DNA from: an uncultured Pirellulaceae bacterium
GTDB lineage: Bacteria; Planctomycetota; Planctomycetia; Pirellulales; Pirellulaceae
Length of the DNA: 34,290 bases
Direction: 5' to 3'
Assembly: GCA_905480235.1 (NCBI GenBank)
Contig: CAJQPP010000033.1
Coordinates: forward strand, 1 to 34,290
Positions 9,203 to 16,722 of this stretch are shown here, one piece after another. Each line of letters opens with the position of its first letter. Position 1 is the first letter of the stretch. The position numbers and the translations under genes were made by a program. The notes below the pieces were generated by a model. That model was not told where the DNA came from, did no database searches, and was given only the letters and a program-made list of their open reading frames with translations.

Positions 9203-9213
9203 ATTAAACGAAC
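9203..9213 (+). promoter_or_regulatory. Second copy of the operator half-site
   Basis: ATTAAACGAAC repeats the left half of the palindrome at 8985-8995 exactly, 218 bp away and 64 bp before the start of the NTase-HD gene. It lacks the right half. It could be a weak secondary site linking that gene to the TetR regulator, or chance. Confidence 0.3.
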
Positions 9214-9276
9214 AACCCGGCTACCTTTATTTGATGCGAAAAAGCGACATCCCCCAGACGCTTTGAGGAGACCTTC

Positions 9277-10383
9277 ATGAAACGTTCAAAAGTACGGCGG
9301 CAAATCGCTTGGGAAGCCGCTCGTTTGATGTTTGATCGGCGGGAATCCGAGTACTATCAGGCCAAAATGAAAGCCGCACGCTATGTCTACAAGGGCTGGG
9401 TTAAACCAGCAGACCTACCGAGCAATGCGGAAATTCGAGATGAGGTTCAAAACATGTCGCGGATGTTTGACGGGCAAATTGAGGTAGACGCCAAGTTGCG
9501 GGAAATGCGAATTCGAGGCCTGCACTTGATGACTTTGCTGGCGGACTATCGCCCGCGTTTAATCGGCAGCGTTTTAACGGGTCACATTCGACGAGGGTCC
9601 GATATTGATCTGCATGTCTTTTCTGACAATCTTGATGCCGTCTCCGGGACCCTGGACTATCACGGTTTCCATTACGAGGTGGAACGGAAGGAAGTTCACA
9701 AGCAGGGCGAATTAAAAATTTACCGCCACATTCACATCCAGGACCGGTATCCGATTGAGATAACGGTTTATCCAAGCCATCAAGCGCATGTCGTTTTTAA
9801 GAGCTCGATCACTGGAAAGCCGATTGAAAAGGCCAGCCTCAACGAGCTCAAAATTTTTCTTTGCGCAGCCTATCCCGGGATACAGTTAGAGCAGGAAATC
9901 GCCATGGAAGCCGAGCAAGTCGATCCATTTCAGGTGTTTTATCATCTGCTGCTGCCTCTGGAAAATGTCATGCAAAACGCTCAGTACCACCCCGAAGGCG
10001 ACGCGTTGTACCACAGCCTGCAGGTCTTTGATCTGGCCTGTGACGAATTGCCTTATGACGAAGAATTTCTTACCGCTGCTCTGTTGCACGACGTAGGAAA
10101 AGGCCTCGACCCTCACGATCATGTCACGGCGGGACTGGAGGCTTTACACGGGTTGATTACCGAACGCACCGCTTGGTTAATTGAACACCACATGGAGGCC
10201 CACAAATTGAACGACCATACGATAGGTGCCCGTGCCCGCAAGCGACTGCAAATCAATGAAAATTATGCCGAGTTGGTGCTGCTCGGTGAATGCGATCGGG
10301 CCGGCCGAATTCGCGGCGTGGCAACCCGTTCTTTGGAAGAAGCGATCGATTACCTACGCGAATTGGATGCTCAAAATTTCTAG
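9277..10383 (+). CDS. Nucleotidyltransferase fused to an HD domain (poly(A) polymerase/CCA-enzyme-like), role unknown
   Basis: 368 residues, cytosolic. After an 85-residue basic N-terminus comes a DNA polymerase beta-type nucleotidyltransferase core: G97-S98 with D109-x-D111 (GSVLTGHIRRGSDIDLHVF), and a third acidic residue at E161 (PIEITVY). The second half is an HD domain: H246 (YHSLQVF), H271-D272 (ALLHDVGKG), H304/H305 and D340 (GECDRAGR). All metal residues appear intact. The order resembles CCA-adding enzymes and related tRNA nucleotidyltransferases, but the protein lacks their tRNA-binding neck motifs that I could recognise, and the N-terminus is different. The HD half could be a phosphatase or nucleotidase. 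The start is supported by GAGGAG upstream. It converges with the TerB-like gene across only 25 bp. The domain call is firm; the substrate is not known. Confidence 0.8.
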   Translation: MKRSKVRRQIAWEAARLMFDRRESEYYQAKMKAARYVYKGWVKPADLPSNAEIRDEVQNMSRMFDGQIEVDAKLREMRIRGLHLMTLLADYRPRLIGSVLTGHIRRGSDIDLHVFSDNLDAVSGTLDYHGFHYEVERKEVHKQGELKIYRHIHIQDRYPIEITVYPSHQAHVVFKSSITGKPIEKASLNELKIFLCAAYPGIQLEQEIAMEAEQVDPFQVFYHLLLPLENVMQNAQYHPEGDALYHSLQVFDLACDELPYDEEFLTAALLHDVGKGLDPHDHVTAGLEALHGLITERTAWLIEHHMEAHKLNDHTIGARARKRLQINENYAELVLLGECDRAGRIRGVATRSLEEAIDYLRELDAQNF

Positions 10384-10408
10384 ATCTCGATGGGTTTTGG
10401 CTGAGGAC

Positions 10409-10972
10409 TTAATCGAAAGCGGACTCAAGGTCCTCGATCACAGCCTTTTCGGACGCCGAGGTGCTGTGCACCCCGAGAAATCCACCCGCGGAATCAGCGA
10501 CCCGTTTCGCTCGATCCAGAATGCTGATTTTAATTTGGTTGAGTGCCGTGGCGTCCAAGGGTTCTCTTAAAGCGCCAATATACTCTTTCCAACTGGCTAC
10601 TAATTCGTCGGACGGTTTGTTATTCAACCACCGCAAAATCAGCTCGTAACAGCAATTACTTTTATCGATGCCCGATTCGGCCGCTGCTTTGAGCACAGCT
10701 TCCCGTTCGTTGTCTTCCATTTTGCCATCTGCCCAAGCCACGGCGACCAGAGGAATCAGCCCGATACTGGCCAGTGTTTCGACGGAAATCCCTTGGTCTG
10801 CAAGATGCTGAATCACATCGGCGTCATGGATTCCGGTCGCTTTCATCAAACTTTCACGGTTCTGGTCCGCTTCCGCGTCCGCTTTGAGCTGATGGAGCAA
10901 TTTTTGGTCTACGTCGTGGAAAAAAAGATCTTCCATCGCCTTACCGCGGTCATGTAGGGAGTCTTCGGTCAT
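10409..10972 (-). CDS. TerB-like domain protein of unknown function
   Basis: 187 residues, soluble, mostly helical, with no signal sequence. The stretch LIPLVAVAWADGKMEDNERE (about 72-91) matches the core pattern of TerB-like domains, in which a hydrophobic helix leads into ADGxxxxxEr, with acidic residues (D82, E86, D87, E89) that bind metal in TerB. The N-terminal 50 residues are charged and contain a second acidic helix. The C-terminal part has Trp/Tyr and a Gly-rich loop (DSAGGFLGVHS). TerB domains occur in tellurite-resistance and stress-response systems, but no other ter gene is here, so a resistance role is not supported. It is probably a stand-alone accessory protein. It ends 25 bp from the NTase-HD stop, convergent. 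Confidence 0.65.
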   Translation of the reverse strand: MTEDSLHDRGKAMEDLFFHDVDQKLLHQLKADAEADQNRESLMKATGIHDADVIQHLADQGISVETLASIGLIPLVAVAWADGKMEDNEREAVLKAAAESGIDKSNCCYELILRWLNNKPSDELVASWKEYIGALREPLDATALNQIKISILDRAKRVADSAGGFLGVHSTSASEKAVIEDLESAFD

Positions 10973-11080
10973 CGAAAAAGTTCCTGAACCCTTAAAATCT
11001 TAGTAATTGTTCACCCAACCAGCTGCTTTTGGCACAGCCTGCGTTGATTAATGCTAGGAAACCCAGTGCCTTTCGTCTAC

Positions 11081-11133
11081 GGGTTGGCTGCTAACGACCC
11101 AGCCGAGGGTCGGCGGGCTTTTTCGTAAAAGCC
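11081..11133 (+). promoter_or_regulatory. Mutually exclusive hairpins with T-run upstream of the 824-aa gene (attenuator-like)
   Basis: GGGTTG at 11081-11086 can pair with CGACCC at 11095-11100. That same CGACCC can instead pair with GGGTCG at 11107-11112, followed by GCGGGC and five T at 11119-11123. A further 7-bp hairpin, GGCTTTT/AAAAGCC, spans 11116-11133. The second pairing plus T-run looks like an intrinsic terminator and the first like its competitor. It lies about 115 bp before the start at 11247. It may be a leader attenuator or the end of a small RNA; both are inferences. Confidence 0.4.
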
Positions 11134-11246
11134 AGCAATTCCACCATCTATTTGCCTGATTTTTGCTTACCCCGGGGCCACAATCGCAATTTTTCATTGT
11201 AAAGTTTTAGGTCTAGTGTTTGATGTAGACCCCATTTCAACTAGTG

Positions 11247-13718
11247 ATGACCATCCTGATGAACTATATCTTCGTGCGCCGATCCGCGATCGCTGCCGTA
11301 TTAATTGTGACAGCGATGCTGAATTCCACGGCTTCCCTGCACGGCCAATCCACCCCAAACCAACTGTACTTTGCTGTGCAGAGCGCCCAGCTTGAATTGG
11401 GGAAGGGAGCAGCAGCCGACCAACTAAGAGACCAGTTCCTGATTCGGGAATTGGAAACCGAATCGGCGCGGGGCTTTACCGCCAACCTTGCCGTTCTGGA
11501 ACAAGCAGCCGAAATATATGCCAGCACCGATGTGCCCGAGATGCTCGAGACGGTCCAACAAGCTTTGCTGCAACAAATTGCCGCCATGCAGGAGGCCGCT
11601 GACATCGAGGTCGACAAGGCCGTATCCAACTTGGAGACGGAGTTGTTGGAGGTTGATTTTGAATCTCTGGAAAATACCCGCAGCCAAACACTCGAGGCGC
11701 TCGAGGCGATGGACGATATCAATCTGCTGGAACTTTCCAAGTACGGTCGTTATCACCTCAACAAAAATCTTCTCGATTACGACGAGACGTTTCGCAAGCT
11801 CGAGGACTTCGAGTTTCGCGTAACCGACATCGACCCCGATGCCTTTCTGCAAACTGATGATGAAACAGATGAGGAGTACCAACAGCGACTTTCCGACCTT
11901 GATTCCGGAGGGCAAACGGAATTTAATCGCAAGCTGAACACCTTGCGAAAGGAGTTGGTCGCAGCGCGGCAACGGTTCGGTCTCGCGTGGTTAAATTATC
12001 AAAACCCGGCGATCGCGATTGCCGAGCGGAATCTATACCGCATGGAAGGACAAGTTGCCGCTTACTTGATGTATCAATCGCGACGGCGACCCGCCATTGA
12101 AAACCAACTCAAAGCCCGCAAACAGGCTTTTGTAGCCGCAGACGGTCAAGCCGTGGATTCTCTCAACCGCTTGTATCAGGCCGAACTGGGGCGATGGATC
12201 GGCTTCTTAAGCGTGCGCGACCAAGCCGAAGGATTAGATTCTGCGGTACGACGTGAATTCAGTCGCCCCAACCTTATGGTGACGGTTCAAGAATCATTAG
12301 CGAATCGCCTGGCCGGGCAGGGTCTTTCCCAAATGGACCACGTCGACGAAGTCATCGTCGGCAGCCGCGCCCAAGGCTGGAGTTACACTTCGGGAGCCGT
12401 CAATCTGGATTTTGTTGACTCCCCCTACAGCGGCATGGTGAAAATTGGCTTGGCAGGTTCGATTCAATCGTCAACCTACACCAAAGAAGGCCCGGTGACT
12501 GCCTACACCAATAGCACCGGCGGTTTTTCCGCTGACCGTAATGTGTTGGCCAACGTTGGTAACCTGTCAGTTTATACCCCGAACGCCTGGGCCGATATTT
12601 CGACGACTTTCCTCGGTACCAACTGCGCTCCATTCGTCACGCGATTGGCAAACAGACGATTCAGTGAGCGACAGATGCGAGCTCAAGAGATTGCCTCTGA
12701 GCGAGCTCGCGTGCGTGTCCTCGACCAGTTCACGGCGCAAACCAACGAAGCGCTGGAGCAGGGGGCCAAACGGCTTTCTGAAACGCGTGAACGGCGACAA
12801 GAGACGATCGATTTCTTCAAGGACCTGAGAAAAAGTATCTCTCAGGAATTTGCCAAGAACGAAACGGGTGAAATCCAAAGGCCTTTCGATTTGATTGATC
12901 CGTTTGTACTACCCCGCCTGTTCGTTACGTCGTCCGACTCCAACCTCCGTGTGGCAGGCATTTTGGAAGGGGCAAACCGCTTGGCGGCTCCTAACAATCC
13001 GCCAACCAAAACCGTCCCAGTCGATGTTCGCGTTCAAATTCACGAATCCATATTGTCTAACTTCCTGGCTCCCTTCCTGCAGAACCGCTTGCTGGAAAAC
13101 TGGAAAATTCGCAACACGATCGAAGCCTTGGTTGGCGACAATGCTAAACTACCGGCACAAACAGACGACCGTCCTTTTGGCATTCGTTTTGAAGATGGAC
13201 GTCCGATCCAATTCGAATTCGCAGGTAACGAATTGGGTGTTACGATTTTTGGCAAAGAGTTTCGTCAAGGCGATACGTCCTACGCAGATCCCCTGAATAT
13301 TAACATTCGCTTTCGATTGATAAATGACAACGGGGAACTCAAACTGATGCGTGCGGCCAATGCCGTGACCGAATTCACCTATGATCCACTGCCTGGGAAA
13401 TCGCTGGACGTGGGTTTCAAGTCTTTCTTGCAGGACAATCTGGACAAAGCGATGGGCAATGATCCGATGGAGAATGCCATTTCCTTGCCAGTCAATCTGA
13501 TTCCTTTGGACCGCATCGAAGACGCAGATTTACGGAACCAGATTGCAAACGCCCAACTGACAGAACTTTCCATGGAAAACGGCTGGCTGACGCTGGGCTG
13601 GAGCTACGTGGAAGAGGGCCAAACAGCCCCCAAGACTTATACACCCGCAATCTGGAATGAAACGCCTGCTGTGGATGCCGCGGCCAGCGTACCTGAGGTA
13701 ACAGGCGAACTGCAATAA
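11247..13718 (+). CDS. Large exported protein of unknown function with helical N-terminal half
   Basis: About 823 residues. The N-terminus has a classic signal peptide (VRRSAIAAVLIVTAMLNSTA, cleavage probably after LHGQ). Residues of about 60-330 are strongly acidic and helical, rich in Glu, Leu and Gln, with likely coiled coils (EQAAEIYASTDVPEMLETVQ, SNLETELLEVDFESLENT). A Gly/Ser/Tyr-rich beta-type segment follows (about 375-450), then another basic helical stretch, then a beta-rich C-terminal domain with the conserved-looking PVNLIPL motif. I do not recognise a family. Starts at 11244 (GTG), 11247 and 11259 (ATG) are all in frame and none has a strong ribosome site; the signal peptide fits any of them. 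Attenuator-like hairpins precede it and a strong terminator follows, so it is probably a single-gene transcript. The likely location is the cell envelope. Confidence 0.75.
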   Translation: MTILMNYIFVRRSAIAAVLIVTAMLNSTASLHGQSTPNQLYFAVQSAQLELGKGAAADQLRDQFLIRELETESARGFTANLAVLEQAAEIYASTDVPEMLETVQQALLQQIAAMQEAADIEVDKAVSNLETELLEVDFESLENTRSQTLEALEAMDDINLLELSKYGRYHLNKNLLDYDETFRKLEDFEFRVTDIDPDAFLQTDDETDEEYQQRLSDLDSGGQTEFNRKLNTLRKELVAARQRFGLAWLNYQNPAIAIAERNLYRMEGQVAAYLMYQSRRRPAIENQLKARKQAFVAADGQAVDSLNRLYQAELGRWIGFLSVRDQAEGLDSAVRREFSRPNLMVTVQESLANRLAGQGLSQMDHVDEVIVGSRAQGWSYTSGAVNLDFVDSPYSGMVKIGLAGSIQSSTYTKEGPVTAYTNSTGGFSADRNVLANVGNLSVYTPNAWADISTTFLGTNCAPFVTRLANRRFSERQMRAQEIASERARVRVLDQFTAQTNEALEQGAKRLSETRERRQETIDFFKDLRKSISQEFAKNETGEIQRPFDLIDPFVLPRLFVTSSDSNLRVAGILEGANRLAAPNNPPTKTVPVDVRVQIHESILSNFLAPFLQNRLLENWKIRNTIEALVGDNAKLPAQTDDRPFGIRFEDGRPIQFEFAGNELGVTIFGKEFRQGDTSYADPLNINIRFRLINDNGELKLMRAANAVTEFTYDPLPGKSLDVGFKSFLQDNLDKAMGNDPMENAISLPVNLIPLDRIEDADLRNQIANAQLTELSMENGWLTLGWSYVEEGQTAPKTYTPAIWNETPAVDAAASVPEVTGELQ

Positions 13719-13742
13719 ATGATCTCTGGAAAGCAGCAAACG

Positions 13743-13768
13743 AGCGGGTGGCAACACCCGCTTTTTTT
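13743..13768 (+). terminator. Strong intrinsic terminator after the 824-aa gene
   Basis: AGCGGGTG (13743-13750) pairs perfectly with CACCCGCT (13755-13762) around a GCAA tetraloop and is followed by an unbroken T-run to 13768. It lies 25 bp after the stop codon at 13718. The minus strand has no T-run on the other side, so it should not stop the convergent formate dehydrogenase transcript. Confidence 0.9.
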
Positions 13769-13909
13769 ATGCGCTGGATGTTGCCATCGAAACAGCCCGA
13801 TGCCATCGAACCCCATCAAGCCACGCAGGGCAGGAGTCCCACAGTCTCGCCAATCCTGCTGCACCCATGGGGATGCTTGGGGGCGGGCTACTCGTTTCGG
13901 CTGACAAAA

Positions 13910-16642
13910 TCAGGCCTGTTCGATCCGCACGGCACATACTTTGTACTCACCCGTTTGTGTCACGGGGTCGCCGGCATCGTTGGTCAGGATATTGGCTCGT
14001 GCTTCCGCAAAATGCATAGGCATCCAAGTACATCCCGGTCTTACGCGCGGTGAAACCCAAACCTCCGCGTCAACTTTACCGCGTCGCGAAACGACTTTCA
14101 CCATTTGCCCGTGAGCCACGCCTAATTTCTTGGCATCGCGACGGTGTACCTCAATGAAGTTCTGTCGTTGTTTGGCCACCGGACCAGGATCGCGACGTGT
14201 TTGCGTTGCCGCGTTGTAGTGATACAGGGTGCGACCGGTAGACAAGACAAGGGGATACTCGACGTCGGGCAATTCCGCGCTGGGACGGTAGGAGACCGCT
14301 TGGAATTGCACCTTACCGATTAAAGGGCCATCGGTATGCAGCGTCGGGGTTCCCGGATGATCCGGTTCGGGGCAAGGCCAATGCAAACCACCGACGTTGC
14401 CTTCCAGGCGTTTGTGAGAAATGCCGGCGACCTTTGGAGTCAACGCGGCCATCTCGTCATAAATTTCCGCTGGGCTGGCGTAGTGCGGCATGTCATACCC
14501 ACTGGCTCGTGCAAATTCGCACAGAATTTCCCAATCGGCTTTGGCATTGCCGGGGGGATCGACGGCTTTTCGCACCCGCTGAACGCGTCGGTCACTGTTG
14601 GTAAACACGCCATCTTTCTCAGCGAAACAGGCGCCCGGGAAAACCACATCCGCAAATGAAGTCGTCACGTTATGGAAGATTTCCTGACAGATCAAAAAGT
14701 CGCAATGCTCGTTTAATCCTTGCTCGACCTTGCCGACGTTGGGTTCGGAAATCACGATATCCTCGCCCATCACGTAGAGCCCGCGAATCTCGCCTTTCTG
14801 CAGGCTTTTCATCATCACGTTCAGGTTCAGGCCGTTGTGGGGTGATAATTCCACGCCCCAAGCATTTTCGAATTTCTTGCGGACCTGCTCGTCTTCGACG
14901 TTTTGGTAACCGGGATAAAAGATCGGAGTCGCGCCCGCGTCATTGGCTCCCTGGACATTATTTTGACCACGCAGAGGATTCATGCCTGCCGATCGTTTCC
15001 CCAAATGCCCGGTCATCGCGACCAGATTCGCCAGGCAATAAACGTTGTCGGTGCCGTGCGTATGCTCGGTAATCCCCAACGTGTAATAAATACCTGCCTT
15101 TTTAGTGGTCGCGTACAATCTGGCGACTTGTTCGATATCCTCGGCAGCCACCCCAGTAATTTTTTCGGCAGCCTCCGGCGTGTAATCCTTTACGGCTTCC
15201 ACCACATCTGCGAAATGCTCGGTGTGCTCATTAATGAAATCGTGATCGACCAAATCTTCTCTGATGATAACATGCGCCATAGCATTCAACAGCCAGACAT
15301 CGGTCCCGGGCTTTAATTGAAGATGTTTTTCGGCCACTTCAGCCATCCAGATTTCTCTGGGATCAGCGACGACCAAGCGCGATCCATTTTTAACCGCACG
15401 CTTCATTTCCATTGCGATAATGGGGTGGGCTTCGCTGGTGTTGGAACCGATGACGAACATCATTTCCGTCTCACGAATTTCATCGATCGAATTCGTCATT
15501 GCACCCGCACCAAACATGGTTACCAGACCGGCAACCGTAGGTGCATGTCACGTGGCGGCACACTGATGAATATTGTTCGTCCCAAAAGCGGCTCGCGACA
15601 ATTTCTGCATCAGATAATTTTCTTCACCAGTGCAGCGGCTACTGGAGATGAAACCGAGTGCATCCGCACCGTGTTCTTCTCGCACCTTTGCCAATCCCTG
15701 CGTGGCGACCTGCAAAGCGTGCTCCCAGGTCGTGGGGTGCAATTCCCCGTCCTCACCTCTTACCAGTGGTTCGGTAATCCGGTCTTCGTGATTAATGAAG
15801 TCATAAGCAAAACGGCCTTTGACGCACAAATTACCGTCGTTCAATGTCTCGCCAACAGGAGGACTGGTAATTTTAACGACCTTGCCTCCCTGCTCGTGTA
15901 AATCGAGTTGGCAGCCCACGCCACAAAAATTGCAGGTGGACCGAGTTGTCTTGACGGGCTTGGCCTGTAGTTGCACCAAAGGGGGCGCTTTCTTTTCAAT
16001 CAAAGCGCCGGTCGGACAGGTATCAATACAGCCTCCGCATAATTCACAGCTGGTATCCAGCAAGCCCCGTTCGCCGGCCGTCGAAATGGTGGTTTCCCCG
16101 CCACGCCATGCCAGCGTGATGGCACTTACGGCTTCCACCTCGTCACAATAACGGGTGCAGCGGGCGCAGAGAATGCACAGGTCAGGATTGAATTGTATGT
16201 AAGGGTTCACATCGTGATCACGTCCCCGTCGCGGCGCTTCTACCGGTTCCAGAGAGACCACATCGGTTTTTTCGCACAGCGAACGCAGCTGATTCTCGTT
16301 GGCTGAAACGACTGGTAATCCCGCGTCATCCAATTGATGGTCAGCCTGATAAAGTCCGTACAAGACCTCTCGGTGCCTTTGAATGCGGGAAGATTCCGTG
16401 GTGATCTTCATGCCCTCGTTGACTCGCCAGGCACACCCGGGTTGCATCCGCCGTTGACCTTCGACTTCGACAAGGCAAACCCGACAGGCGCCCGCAGGAT
16501 CCAAACGCGGGTCGTGACAGAGAGTGGGTATATCGATGCCTTCGCGACTAGCGACTTCGACAACCGTCTCGCCCATCCGAGCTTTGACGGTCTTGCCGTT
16601 TAGTTCAATCTCAAAGGTACCCGTCCCGATGATCTCATTCAT
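13910..16642 (-). CDS. fdhF: Selenocysteine-containing NAD-dependent formate dehydrogenase, alpha subunit
   Basis: Read through one in-frame TGA at 15548-15550, the gene encodes 910 residues that oxidise formate to CO2 at a molybdenum or tungsten bis-MGD cofactor. Domains in order: NuoG-like [2Fe-2S] (C42, C53, C56, C70); two [4Fe-4S] sets (C156, C159, C162, C166 and C199, C202, C205, C209); the molybdopterin-domain [4Fe-4S] motif CNFCGVGC with C273; then the active site NNIHQCAAT-U-HAPTVAGL with Sec365 and His366; then the bis-MGD domains and C-terminal cap. The family has Cys or Sec at this place. Without recoding, the gene would look like two genes, 16642-15548 and 15517-13910. The ATG at 16642 follows AGAAGG. 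It is the last gene of fdhD-fdhB-fdhF (also named fdhA or fdsA). The gene is certain; Sec incorporation is very likely but unproven. Confidence 0.93.
15518..15550 (-). promoter_or_regulatory. Bacterial SECIS element at the formate dehydrogenase TGA
   Basis: On the minus strand the TGA (15550-15548) is followed by 11 nt, then GGTTGCC-GGTCT-GGTAACC (15536-15518). This folds into a 7-bp stem (one G-U pair) with a 5-nt loop that starts GGU. In E. coli fdhF the SECIS stem GGUUGCAGGUCUGC begins at the same 11-nt distance and also has GGU in its loop, which SelB recognises. The fit is direct from sequence; binding by SelB is inferred. Confidence 0.85.
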
Positions 16643-16722
16643 ATGATTCCAACCTTCTCAAAAAAACGTAGAACCTCGCATCGGTATACGAGACTGCTAT
16701 GCCTAAAGCCGGCGGCGACTTT

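Larger units (their letters stand above)
8953..9276. other. Divergent promoter region between the TetR regulator and the NTase-HD gene
   Basis: This 324-bp region has no credible open frame. It must hold the promoters of the efflux unit (minus strand) and of the NTase-HD gene (plus strand). It contains the palindrome described separately at 8985-9003 and a second copy of its 11-bp left half at 9203-9213. A strong ribosome site (GAGGAG) sits 7 bp before the ATG at 9277. Confidence 0.7.

Noticed and set aside
10409..10972. Tellurite-resistance system based on the TerB-like protein
   Set aside because: No other ter gene is present; TerB-like domains occur in many unrelated proteins.
11424..11972. 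Minus-strand 182-aa frame inside the 824-aa gene
   Set aside because: Antisense shadow; the plus frame has a signal peptide, full length and a terminator.
13805..13840. tRNA-like T-loop (GGGGTTCGATGG on the minus strand)
   Set aside because: The flanking bases do not form a T-stem and no other tRNA arms are present.
15548..15550. TGA as a nonsense mutation splitting fdhF into two pseudogene halves
   Set aside because: It falls exactly on the Sec/Cys position, is followed by a SECIS stem-loop, and both halves keep all cofactor residues and the same frame.
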